Positions 48,909 through 60,343 of a stretch of 64,000 nucleotides of DNA are shown in pieces. Source of the DNA: Fomes fomentarius (Eukaryota; Basidiomycota; Agaricomycetes; Polyporales; Polyporaceae); NCBI GenBank assembly GCA_022606135.1, contig JABYQN010000015.1, positions 1 through 64,000 on the forward strand, written 5' to 3'. The position numbers and the translations under genes were made by a program. The notes beneath the pieces were generated by a model, which was given only the letters and a program-made list of their open reading frames with translations, was not told where the DNA came from and did not search any database. Every line of letters begins with the position of its first letter. Within the stretch, counting starts at the first letter, position 1.

Positions 48909-51900
48909 AGTGAATGCAATTCACCCAGCACGGTGCGACGCACAAGCGCCCGCGCCTTCCAAATATAGTAAGGATACCGGACGTCCATTATTTACAATAA
49001 ATAAAGATTCATCCAGCGCTCGTTGGGTACATATAAGTGACACATAAGTACGCAAACAGACATAGGGCTGAACTGTGTCCCAGGTGTGTACATGGACTAG
49101 ACACCGGTGGTGTAGGTAAACTACACTGATTCTGTAGACCCTCCGGGAGGTGCCGACCGCCCGGCCGATGACCCTGAGTCGCGAAGTTGATATCCCATCG
49201 TGTTACGGGAGCGTCGCTGTCCAACCTTATCACCTGCGCGCGGCCAGGTCGTCTCTCTCTTCCTGCCAGCTTGTTCTACATGTCGGACATCCTGGACCAG
49301 CAAACTCACATCCCCCCCTATGTTCCTGTCGACCATACTAGAGATCCAGATCGAGCTCCCAAATGGAAGCTGGGTTTCGATAATGTCAGCGGCCTCTCGC
49401 AATTCCAGGGCACGGCGCTTGAGCTTTCGGGTCTTCGTTTCAAGCTGGGATTAGCGGGAGCTTAGATTGAATGTGGGCTTGGAATTATGGTGAGTACTTA
49501 CCGCGTTCTCTCCATCGTCAGAGTCCTCGCCCCCTGTGCTGTATGCAAGGGGTGAAGACGAGCGGCGATCGTCTAGTTCAGTGGTTGCCAGGGAGGTGAG
49601 ACTCGTATGAATGCGCTTCCGCTTCAGAGGCTCCGGAATACCGCCTTCGAGTGCCTCCCACCCTCTGTATGTCTTCAACTGCTCCCTGTCTCCCAACCAG
49701 ACGTGGTCGTCGCCGTCTGAGATTGTCCCATCATCTGCATCGTGATATGTGGCTGTGGTGGCATTGGGCTGTGTGATGTCCCTCAGGACCGGGTGGCGAT
49801 AGATCGGAATTGTTCGACGCCGGTAGACTTGTAGCCAGAATTTTGCAGGTGGCAGGGCAACAGCTTGAACAAGGTGCTTGCACAGGTGATGTGGGTGGTA
49901 CTTTTGAGACCCGCAGTTGCACGTCCATTGTGTGATGCTGGTACTGTATGTTGTGGAGTTGATCGGTGCACCTGCAAGTTTCGCCCATGCATTCTTGAAG
50001 TACCGCTGGTAGGTGGTGAGAGGACGTGAACGTCCAAGACGATAGGTGTCCTCGAGCATCTCCGCTCATGCAACACAGCCTGGTGTAACCCGGTGAATCA
50101 GGATATATGTCAGCTGATCAAGTCGAGGGCAAAGAAGGTGGTGTAAGTGGTCGCCTTTAAGCTGCTGCCAGAACGTTTCGACCGTCATTGTCGTCCGTAG
50201 TCGTGAAATACGATCAGACGTGGAGCGCGCCCAAAGGGGCCACTTCTGTGATGAGTACCATGACGTCCACAGGTACCCCCACACCTCTGCAAGGCCACGT
50301 GTGCGACAGAACGAGTACATCTCAAAGACAGCATTACGGCGGATTGATTCGGCTGTATGAGTATCGGGTGTGGTGTCCTGTTCAGGAAACAGTGGGTGTT
50401 GGCAGAAGTGCTTTGTGAAGAGCTTGAGAACTTGCTTTCGGTGTGGTACTGGGCAGAAGACGTAGTCGGGGTTAGAGGACCGCTCTTCGCCATTCTCAAA
50501 GAGCCAGTCTGGGCCATCCTCGGTGTCCGCTTCATCGGAGTCAAGCTCTTTATTGAGGTGCTCTGGAAGTTCATTCTCGTCGAGGGCTTCAGCATCGTTG
50601 CAGTTGTCAGCAGCAACATGAGAAAGGTCAGGCTGGGGATGGAGGGGAACAAGGGCACCATTGAAGCGAAGTCGGATAGTAGGAATTGCTTGGGGTGTAG
50701 CAACAATAGGAGGGGCATCCTATGATAGCAGGTCACATTAGTGCAATGGTTGGTTAGTAGATCGTCTTCGAGACGTACAGGATCAGGGCGCTGATGCACC
50801 GGCACAAAGTTGACGTCAATCCATGAGAACTCGGCCTGAGCATCCACAGCGTTGTAGTATGCAGGCATGCGACGGAGGATTGAGAGGCGAGTTTTGATAG
50901 CACGTAGACAATGCCAGTAGCAGAGTTGGTGTTTTGCATCAGGATACGATGAACGAAAGGCATTGATCTCAGACCAGTCCTTGTCAGTGAGTGTGAAGAG
51001 TGCAGAAAGATTCCACTTGTCCCGGATCTCTGATAGAAAGTGAGTCAGGTACTGCTCCTTGCCTCCCTTTCCACCATTGTCGACGCGAAGCATCAGATAG
51101 CCAAGGGGTAGCCCTGATCCGTACACCTCGCCCAGAAGTGCATAGAGCTCAAATCGAGACCCGTTTGTATTCCCTTGATTTTTCAAACATGTGAAATTTA
51201 TACATGATATAAACATTTGGATACACATAGCAAGTGACGTACAGGCAGAGTCGAGTGCAAGCTCATGGATACGCCCTCCCGACTTCTGAAGGATCTCCGG
51301 GAGGGCGAATGCAATCCCTTTGAAACCGTCCTTTTCTGGAAGGTCAATCGGGTCGACTGAGTACAATCCGTCATTCTTTGGGCCCGTGCGAGGAGCCTCG
51401 GACCGTTTAGCTTCGTCTAGGAGGATCTGGGCAGACTCGAGCTCATCTTCGGCTCGCTTCCACTTGAGACGATCCTGTTGCGCCCATTTTGCGTAAACGG
51501 CCTTCCGGGAGAAGATCGGCTTCGGGTGCAAGGCGAGAACCTCGGCCCAGATCTACAGGCAATGCATCCATGACTTGAACATGCAATGAGCGAATTGACA
51601 TACCTGGCTCGGAGTCTTATCACCACAGTTTATCACAAGCTCAATAACATTTGCAGGGAGGTCAATTGGGCAGTAATCGACATGCGCCATGCAATGCTTG
51701 ACCTTCACAGTGACGGTTTCTGATGTCTCGGGTACTGTAATCGACAGCCAGCCATCGCAGTCGAAGCTGTCCATCGCTTCCTTGTCACGATGCTTGTCGG
51801 AGTCTTCGACCTTCTTTGATGCCTTCTGGCGTTTGGCGTACTGCGCACAATGGTACATGTATGTTGAAGAGCGATTGGACATAGTGCTGTTGTGATGACT

Positions 51901-52618
51901 ATGGTAGCTGACGAAGATTACCATTGTTCCCATGAATGAGCTTCTTGGGCGGCAGTAATGACGTACTTACATAAAGCGGTAGTCAATGTGTTCCCAGATC
52001 TGGTGCGCCAAAGTGTCTGCACGTAACTTCGGCTCTCCGTGAATCTCGGGGATCGAGACAAGTGCCTCAAGATCAAAGATGCGCTGCTGTTCCTTGAGGA
52101 AGTCGAGGAATGAACGGAGGGAGAGCACACCAAGCTTTTCCTTCTCCGAAGATACCACACTGGCATGACCCTCTGCGTCCTTCCTTCGGCTATTCTCCTC
52201 CTTCCCAGTCCCGATCTTCCCTTTCTGCCATTCCTGCTTTTGTGCAGTGCATTCTGAGCATGTCTTTGTGTGGTCTACATGCGCTCCGGGACCCTTCGTC
52301 TTCAATGGGAAGTCTGAAAGCCAAAGCTCCCACCTGCATCGTCCACATTGCTGGGATTCTTCTGGCGCTGGTGTGCCTGGTGAGCCGACCACAGTATCAA
52401 GAAAAGACATAGAAGCAGAAGCATATGCAGAGTTCATGGAACCACGAGGAAACAATGAGTGACCACGGACGTATCAACAGAATCTCGCAATGTTTTTTTT
52501 TCCGCAAGCGCTCAATTAATCTTTATTTATTGCGAATAATGGACGTCTGGTATCCTTACTATATTTGGAAGGCGCGGGCGCTTGTGCGTCGCACCATGCT
52601 GGGTGAATTGCATTCACT
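48909..52618 (-). mobile_element. Complete Mutator-like element (MULE), 3,710 bp
   Basis: The element has 101-bp terminal inverted repeats (48909-49009 and 52518-52618; outermost agtgaatgcaattcacc) and a perfect 9-bp target duplication, the classic length for Mutator-like transposons. It encodes one minus-strand transposase. It sits in R1 copy c, whose two halves join cleanly when the element is removed. Confidence 0.95.
49121..52437 (-). pseudogene. MULE transposase, full length with one in-frame stop
   Basis: Cut-and-paste transposase. Exons on minus: 51971-52437, 51604-51907, 51243-51552, 50779-51173, 49502-50719, 49121-49444, totalling 1006 codons in one frame. Catalytic-core landmarks are DSAWNTNGSRFELY (first Asp, 358), TDKDWSEINA (424-433) and HQLCYWHCLRA. 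After an acidic linker comes FCRTRGLAEVWGYLW, then a SWIM zinc finger W-T-C-N-C-G with C772-K-H774. The C-terminal coil is LKRRALELREAADII. Intron 50720-50778 has a perfect ctactaac branch site. The only lesion seen is TGA at 50066-50068 (codon 710), probably from CGA, just before the zinc finger. A shortened protein with the catalytic core could still be made. Confidence 0.92.
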
Positions 52619-52627
52619 GTGTCCGTG

Positions 52628-52760
52628 TCCCCCAACAAGCCGGGCCTTTGAGTTCCCACCTAGAGGCTGGCAATAGTTCATGGCAAGTGATGGGGCTTTG
52701 TTTGTTGACCATGGATGATGGAGCTTGCGGTCAAGTACCTACATGAGATAGAAGGGCGGA
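52628..52760. repeat. R1 repeat, copy c, right part
   Basis: This continues R1 after the transposon ('tcccccaacaagccgg', then 'gtgatggggctttgtttgtt', matching 42480-42510). Confidence 0.65.
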
Positions 52761-54250
52761 CTACTCCTAGGGAGGGTAAGAAGGATCTGAGATGAGTAAA
52801 CTTGGACGTCAGAGCTGAGAGCCAGAGGAGTAAAGTCGCACTAGGAATATGACAATAAGACGCATTTGAGCGTTGTGTTATGAGGAACTGGCAACGTCAC
52901 TCAACTGGCAGAAGACTGGACAGTGGACAGACCCTGTCTTGAGTTCTCATGCGTCACGCGTCATTGTGTCATCCCCGGTGAGCCCGGGCCGACCGCTTGC
53001 TTGGGAAGTCCTTCGTCGAGTTCTCCCCCTTCTCTCATTTACTGTCCTCAAATCTCATCTAACACTCCACATACGCTACCAACATCTGAAGACTGGATGG
53101 GGTTAAAGGCAAGCTCAACGGTTCCCGCCGTGCGAGGCGGCGTCGTCCCGGCCAAGTGGTGCTGACCTGGACTTGAGTTCATGGCCTACCCTCAGTGACC
53201 CGCAAACCTACCAACCAAGACCGCTTGTGTCCAAGTGCACGACCCACGTCTCTTCTGCAATTGCGCGCCTGACACGTTTGAATGGTGCGCCCACTATAAA
53301 CCAGTCCCTATCCGGCCTTCTCCCGCAGGAGTTGTGAGTGTCGGTCCTCCCAGGACATCCTTTCTGTCGGTCAGTGTTCGATTCTTGTTTCTCCTGTCAC
53401 CCAGCACCCATACTCCAGATTCCGCCGACCAATGAAGGATGCATACACTCAAGAAAGGCCGCTCCCTTGGTACCAAAGGCTGGTGTATTGTTCATCGCGT
53501 TCCCCAGGGTCGGTCTCGCTCTCCCGGTCCATCACTGTCACGCTGTATACCCCGTTCCTTTCTACACCCCTCATACTATCCCTCTTCACCTCAACGATGC
53601 TCCACGCATCCGTGAAGCAAGACGTGAGTTGCTCTTCTATGGTCTGTCCTCTCGCTCCCTTCCATGCTTTTGGCGTCCCCGTCATTCCCACAAGCCTTTG
53701 AGGTGCGCTTCTCCAAGCTGTGGGCTGTCGGATTGTGCGCAATATGTCCCATGTTCTGGAGTTGAGGGAATGCAACCGCACGAATGTTGCGCACTCTCCC
53801 TTTCCATCGTTTTAGTCACGATCAATCGAAAGTACTCCAATCATCGGGGCCTGATGCATACATGCGATCTGAGTTCACCGCAAATATGCATGGACTCGAA
53901 CTAATGATGCTATGCGCGAGGACAGGTGTTTGAGTTGTCTGCGGCACTCCCTTATGCTCTCGTCTAGACGTCCCGGTCAGACAGGCGTGTCCGGCCTGTC
54001 GACCGCATGCTCAGAATATGACATGCAGCCTTGAGTCCGAAGTGGCACCAGCGGGACACAATCATGAATAGATAGATGTTTATTGGATATCGCCTCCTAG
54101 CAACAGATGTCTCGTGAGTGGCGACTGGCCCCTGCTTTAACTCTATGTAGTAAGTAAGTTTGGATATCGAAAGGCGAAGAGCCTATGAGTGCTCGCCAAG
54201 CTTTGACCCTTACTGGCGGTAAAGCTGACCGATGTATGATGCATTTGCCG
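52761..54250. other. Module junction 3, paralogous to 42.47-43.86 kb
   Basis: No gene is supported. It shares ordered blocks with 42471-43861 and, in part, with 33871-34200. Shared landmarks are 'cgcgtcattgtgtcatccccgg', 'ttctcccgcaggagttg', 'cgcactctccctttccatcg' and 'cacaatcatgaatagatag'. Confidence 0.5.
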
Positions 54251-54903
54251 TTGCCGGCGATTCCTTCACTGGCAAGTACCACTCGCTCAAAGACAAGGTC
54301 GAACCAGGCCTGGTCTCCCTGCTTCGACACTGAGAAGATGCAGGGCCAGGTACGGATCCATCCCTTCCCCACTTTGCCACTCCTCCCGAAGCCAAACTAA
54401 TCACTACAACCCCACAGAGCTACCGCGCCCGGTACTAGCATGAGCACTACTTCGCTGCGCTCGCTGAGATCGAGGAGGCCGCCAAGGTACATGACTTGAC
54501 GCTTGCTGAGATCGCTCTCCGCTGGATTCTCTCACCACAGTCTCAAACGCGAGTACAGCGACTCGGTCCTCATTGGCGCGTCGTCGAGCCTCAAGCATAT
54601 CGAGCAGGTGCGTGTATTGACTAGTTTGACGCTGCAAGTGTTGAGTAACCTCTGTGACGTTTACAGAACCTGATGGATATCGAGGGGACTCCTCCGTGAG
54701 TGTTTCCTGTGTGACTTAACCACCCATCGATGACTGACCGCGTTGGTGGTGCATTGGAGGAAGTGGTCAAGGTCCTCGACAAGGCCTGGCAGGCTGTCTC
54801 GCCCTATGCGTCGCCTGACTGGCAGCAGAGCGATGGGAGGATAGACGGAAGTCTCCACATCGTACCAGATAACAGATATTCAATAGTGCTTACCTACTTG
54901 TGA
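54251..54903 (+). pseudogene. AKR7 relic in the HET region, copy B
   Basis: This matches exon 9 (TGKYHSLKDKVEPG), exon 10 (RARY, then a stop where TGG became TAG, later AKVHDLTLAEIALRW), exon 11 and exon 12 (VVKVLDKAWQAVSPYAS). Small frameshifts are present in exons 9 and 10. Its last quarter forms part of a large inverted repeat and is present again, reversed, at 59990-60157. Confidence 0.88.
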
Positions 54904-55370
54904 AGCAGACAGTCTGGGCGTTCGTAAGTCTATGACAAGGAATCGGGGAACCAGAAGTGTCTATAATACAACGTTGTGTGTAAAGTACATCCTATATGTG
55001 TGACAGTCGACGATGATGAGTATGAGTCCATCCCGGAGCATGTGGAGAATCGGGATGCAATGACAATCAAGAATGCGAGAATAACGTGTTGCCTTCACCC
55101 CTATCGCGTCGCTGTGAGTTCAGTTGATGAACCGAGAGTTAAGGAGCCTGATACTCACCGAGCTGCGCAACGAGACATCAATTGATATGCCACGATACGG
55201 GGAACAGGGGAGGCTAGTGTTCAAGGCCCCGTCAGAGCAGTACACATAGTTACGCAGTGCACTTGTACTAATCTGATATCTGACTGTCCTCTCGACTTGT
55301 GATAGTCGAGGTATCTCTGCTGAAACTGCTCACGAGCGAGACGCGCTTCCTTGTTGAACATCTTCATCTT
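54668..55370 (+). repeat. Inverted repeat, left arm (about 0.7 kb)
   Basis: The reverse complement lies at 59458-60157. The arms cover the end of the AKR relic, a spacer, and the last exon of the minus-strand gene at 55221. They differ by scattered substitutions and a few indels. A 69-codon frame in both arms (54976-55185 and 59643-59852) differs at only four residues. Confidence 0.9.
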
Positions 55371-55862
55371 GGTGAGCACAATACCTGCGGCTATAGCGTT
55401 TCGTTTGTTAGCCAGTGACAATCAGACTCGAAGAACCAAAGGCGTACCTGGGAGGTCACGAGGCCAATGTGTTTGAGCATAGCGAGCACCTTTGAATTCT
55501 GGCCTCTTCAACAGCTCGAGAGGGAGCCAAACGTTCAAATATGCCCTGGTTTCGTGGTCCAGCGGGAGATCGGGAGGCTTCGTGCCAGAGACGAAGAACG
55601 CGGCCTTGCCAGGCACAAGCCACCAGAGTTTTCCCTTGTGTATGATTGGGACAAGCCATGGCGCGTCGAGAACATCGCGGTCTTCGTAGTAACATGTGGC
55701 GATATCGACAGAGCCGTATTTCTTGAGTGATGCCTCAGTGGCGCCGTACTTGAGAATGCAGAGGTGTCTCAGCATCTCCTCATCAAGAAAATAGCCTGAT
55801 ACAAATATGTCAAAAGGTTTCTTGCTGATCATGCGTTTAGTGACATTCGGAGCGTCGGTCAT
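55221..55862 (-). CDS. Unrecognised protein of 192 aa
   Basis: Two exons on minus (55448-55862 and 55221-55384) joined by a 63-nt intron with a gtacgcc donor and gccgcag acceptor give an open product of 192 aa. The start was chosen at MTDAPNVTKRMISKKPFDIF because the upstream frame has no better context. The sequence is hydrophilic with Trp/Tyr-rich patches (HKGKLWWLVPGKAAFF; DHETRAYLNVWLPLELL). There is no signal peptide, no membrane helix and no motif I can name. Exon 2 lies in the inverted repeat and its copy at 59458-59607 lacks exon 1. It is tail-to-tail with the AKR relic. It could be a real lineage-specific gene or a remnant that is still open. Confidence 0.5.
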
Positions 55863-56019
55863 GATGGTAGAGAGTGTGTGTGGTGAGAGTGAGGCAAGCG
55901 CGGATAGCCGATGGACTGTAACATGGGCGTCTGTAAGTTGGCGCGGAGCTTCAACACCGCCGTTAACATTCTCTCCAACGTCGTTGATGAGCGTCCTTGG
56001 AGCTTTGAAGCTTGAAGCC

Positions 56020-56830
56020 GCGCGACGCCCGGTATACGAGCACCAACACGCTTTCAATGGACTGTAGGCTTTGTCTCGGTCTCCGTACACCACGCGACAT
56101 ACCACAGCCCCGGTTTCATATCACTCACGATGGCCCATGCTGCGTATCGAGCGATCTCTTCCACACGCTGGTTGCTGTGACGGGTGAAAACATGGCACAG
56201 AGAGTCACTATTCGAAGCCGGCCAACCTGGAGAACGTCGGGATCGTCCCCTGGATCCCTCATGCGAACGCCATCTCTGCATCTGTTGGAACATGAGTTTT
56301 TTTTTGAGTACGACCGATGACGCATCCGGCCCAGACGATACCCTATCGTCGTACGATAAGCCCCTGTATGTTACCGCTTACGGACTTACTGGTACCTTAG
56401 TTATGTCCTGATTTGGTCATTTACATTCCTCTAAGTTACTTATAAGGCTCACGCATCATCCTGTATTCCTTACGCGTTTGCTTGGTACAAACGCGAATTC
56501 ATCCTTTTGTTGCTCGCTTCCCTGCTCTCTCGCGTGCTCGCTCCGCTTGCTTCAATAGCGTCATGTCCGCAGACTTCGCACAACCAACTACGCCTTGAAG
56601 CGATCAGAGCGTCCGTTGATTTCATATTGCCTCTCCGGTCGGTCTGCACGTCGATGGAATTGTGTCGAATCTTGCTGGCGGCGTTGAACATTGGCTCGCG
56701 CATCGCGATAGGTGGTAGAGGAGTGCGTATGGGTTACAATGTAGTGTGATCGTAGGAGCCATGTACGGCACGCTTTCGTTGTCTAAGGACAGTATCGCAA
56801 AGTACAGAAGGGTCGAAATGGAACACAAAA
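56020..56830 (+). repeat. R1 repeat, inverted partial copy d
   Basis: The plus strand here carries what the other R1 copies carry on minus: TPRDIPQPRFHITHDGP near 56090-56130, NQLRLEAIRASVDFILPLRS and SMELCRILLAALNIGSR near 56590-56700, then the reverse of the 'cttcgcgatactg' landmark near 56790. The 3' part is open for 80 codons, the best preserved R1 protein trace. Confidence 0.7.
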
Positions 56831-58829
56831 ACAAAAAGGGAGTGAGGGCGGTACCGGGTCATCCATCCTTGAGCTTCGGACCGACTTACCGCCGTATTTA
56901 TGACTATATGCGGAAACCGCAGCTATTGTACTACAAAGTGAGAGTCTGAGGCATGTTTAGGATGCTACTATCGACGTGACGAACACAAAAGACCAGCAAG
57001 GAAATTGTGAGGTGCTGAAACTGCGGCATCGCGATCATGATCTTGTCAACAGCGGGGGATATGCTTCTGCATCGATACGATGTACTGGTTTCTCACCGTC
57101 GCCGAGATCTGGGTCCAGCTCGGTGCCACATCGCTCCGCTACTAGATGGGGGCCGTGCGAGTGCTTCCGCAAGGGATCTGAACGAGTCGTTCGAGAGGGT
57201 TTGCGCCGCGTCAATGACGACCTTTCGAATCTATGCTTCTCAAAAACGAGCCTAGCAAGGACGCGCTATCGGGAGACCCGCAGGGCTCGTGCAGAGAGGA
57301 GAAAGGTCGTTCAGGCCCAGGTCTTGGCTCACAACTCATCATCCTAGCACTCGCACGTGGGCTCCTCTCGCTAACGTATCTGCAGGGTTCCACCCAGCTA
57401 CTGCACATTAAACGCTGAGACCCTAAGACCGAGCGGCGGTTGCACAAGAAGTGCCCCTTCAACCACGAAGGCAAGGAGCACCTAGCGCCCTCGAAGCGGT
57501 CCTTTCGGTGCCAGAATGGGCCTGCGCGCCCCAGAGGCGAACAGAAGAGCACGATGTGTATACGGGGCCCATACCCTCCCATTCGAATCACGTCGGTACC
57601 AGCATATAAGGCGTCGTCTGCGAGAGAAGGTGGCAAGCAGCTGGCAGGTGGCTATCGATGATCAGGTCCCTGGATGCCTGTTCGCTCGTACCGCCTACCC
57701 CTTCAACAGGGTCATCTGATTCTCCATGCTGTGCAGAAGCTGATTCTGACCCGCGTGAACCGACCCGAAGAAGAGCGGAAGCGAAGTCCGGACACGGGCA
57801 TGCAACGCGCTCGATCGATACTCGGTGGTAGATGTTCCAAAAGCCAATCCATGATAGGTCGCTAGCCGAGGCGATATGGCGTGTATGCGTATCGGTGAAT
57901 GGCATTGATAAGCGGAAACCACTTGTCCGGATTTATGGGCGGATGTGCGCGCACGATTGACTTGGAGCAGCTCACTACGACCGCCTCGGGGTCACCACCA
58001 ACAACACCACACGTCTACGTCCTAGGGGGACAACCACACTGCACAGCGCCGATGACTGATTGACTGAGATCCGAGTACGGTGTCCAAGAGCTCCCTGAGT
58101 GTCTGGCTCGCCAAACGTCCGCCAGGATTGAAACACACCTATAAAACCCTAGGGAGCCAATTCGGAAACGACGTGCCTAGCCCTGGCCATTCGCTGTACT
58201 CGAGAGCCGCCATCCCATGTTCCTCCATAAGACGGCTGAGCGAGGCGAATAGCAGACTTCCTCGTCGTTCTGCGCAGCGAGCGTTGTAAGCATCCTCACG
58301 GACTCCGACAAAGACTGGCCAAATAGAGGCAGCAGGCCCGAGCAATGGGAACGGCGAGCATCCCGGAAGCGGACTATTTGAGTAAGTCTCACTGAAGATG
58401 GACGTATGATACTCACTGAACCGTATGCGACCCACTCCAGCGGACTCGTCTGAGCACCGGGGTCTGGACAAAAATTCCAGCCAATTGACGACACTGAAGG
58501 ACAGATGATGGGTATCCCGTCTCTGAGCTCGTGCTTGCATAAAAACACAAATAGGATCCAAAGAGATTGACTGTCACAGAGGCCACGAGTCTCCTTACGT
58601 AGAAATGGTGCGGTGCTGATCGAAGATAGGATGCATGAGCCGCTGGGTCGGAACATATCCAGGCCCGCTTTGTCGTATGCGTAGATTAGACATACACATA
58701 CTTCGACCGCATAACGGTCATCATATAGTCGCATTGTGCCCGTCATGACAACGAGAACAGGAACGTGACACTGCAGAGGAATGATCGTACAATATTGTTC
58801 TAAGTCAAGCAAACGCATGACAATGAGGG
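56831..58829. other. Unassigned 2-kb stretch
   Basis: No gene is supported. A 310-codon minus frame (58177-59109) stays open, but its upstream part is an inverted PalI-module flank and it shows no motif or start context I trust. A plus frame at 57440-57661 is likewise unsupported. Confidence 0.35.
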
Positions 58830-59110
58830 TCCGGTGACAGCGTGAAACTTCTTCCAGGTGGATAGTCAGGGGAAGAACCAGGAATTCGAGACAAGAACAT
58901 GAGCAGGAGGCTGGCGTGTACAGAAAGGCGCAGCCAGGCAAGACGTACAAAATGCGACATGGCGCCGTCGAGGCTCTACTGGCCGCACCACAAGGTGGCA
59001 ATGAGCAACGGGACCACATCCTGCGCTGAACAAGTGATGTCAATGTTGCGCAGCACTTGGACTTATAGGAGAAGGTCGATGTCGGGAATAGGTGTCGAAG
59101 AACTGACATG
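58830..59110 (-). repeat. Inverted copy of the PalI-module left flank
   Basis: On minus the sequence (cctcgacggcgccatgtc, then ctggctgcgcctttctgtac, then cacgccagcctcctgctcat) matches 44950-45060 and 35620-35720. It shows that part of the HET/PalI module was inverted together with R1 copy d. Confidence 0.65.
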
Positions 59111-59457
59111 GCATCGAGGTAAGGACGACAGGACCTATGACGTCAGCGACCCCCTGGTACGATGGACTGGCCTATGATAGAATCTCCAGGTACGAGTTGC
59201 GGAGGGCTAAGTCGAAAGCAGGTACTTAAGCAGGTAAGCAGCAGGTAAGGGCTGGCGACAAGCGCGTTCAAGGTGCATCGCGTTAATTAGTCGGAGATGA
59301 CCCACACACCAATTGCGTCATCTCCGACCAGTCAGTTCCCACGCATCGGGGCCATCTCCGGCCAGACCGGCCCCGCCCACTGCCAGGCCTCCATCACTCA
59401 CTCTCGGCAACTCCACACTAGAGAACTAGTCACAAACGTCTGGACCCTCAGAGGGTT

Positions 59458-60157
59458 AAGATGAAGATGTTCAACAAGGAAGCGCGTCTTGCTCGTGGGC
59501 AGTTTCAGCAGAGATACCTCGACTATCACAAGTCGAGAGGACGGTCAGATATCAGATTAGTACGAGTGCACTGCGTAATTATGTGTACTGCTCTGACCGG
59601 GCCTTGAACACCAGCCTCCCCTGTTCCCCGTATCGTGGCATATCAATTGATGTCTCGTTGCGCAGCTCGGTGAGTATCAGGCTCAGTAACTCTCGGCTCA
59701 TCAACTGAATCTACAGCGATGCGATAGGGGTGAAGGCAACACGTTATTCTCGCATTCTTGATTGTCATTGCATCCCGATTCTCCACATGCTCCGGGATGG
59801 ACTCATACTCATCATCGTCGACTGTCACACATATAGGATGTACTTTACACACAACGTTGTATTATAGACACTTCTGGTTCCCCGATTCCTTGTCATAGAC
59901 TTACGAACGCCCAGACTGTCTGCTTCACAAGTTGGTAAGCACTACTGAATATCTGTTATCTAGTATGATGTGGAGACTGTCGTCTATCCTCCCATCGCTC
60001 TGCTGCCAGTCAGGCGACGCATAGGGCGAGACAGCCTGCCAGGCCTCGTCGAGGACCTTGACCACTTCGTCCAATACACCACCAACATCAGTCATCGATG
60101 GTCAAGTAACACAGGAAAGGAATACTCACGGAGTCCCTTCTCGATAATCATCAGGTT
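59458..60157 (-). repeat. Inverted repeat, right arm (about 0.7 kb)
   Basis: This is the reverse complement of 54668-55370. It carries, on minus, exons 11-12 of the AKR relic (near 59985-60157) and, on plus, the last exon of the 192-aa gene without its first exon. Confidence 0.9.
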
Positions 60158-60343
60158 AAAGGAAGGATATAGACACCCATTTCCACTACGCGGGAGCCCA
60201 AAGGCGAACAAAGGCGCTTCGTCTTTGACTTCCGTCCACATCCACGCCACATCCATCCACATCCACGTTGCCAGTGTGTGGGCCAAATCCGCCCTGTCAC
60301 GCGAAATCGGTCACTTAGCTGAAGATATAATATTCTGCCACGG

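Noticed and set aside
54976..55185. A conserved 69-codon frame in both inverted-repeat arms as a gene
   Set aside because: The arms are nearly identical as DNA, so conservation of the frame is not evidence, and it lacks an ATG start.
58177..59109. A 310-codon minus-strand open frame as a gene
   Set aside because: Part of it is an inverted flank of the PalI module that is non-coding in the other copies. There is no motif and no convincing start.
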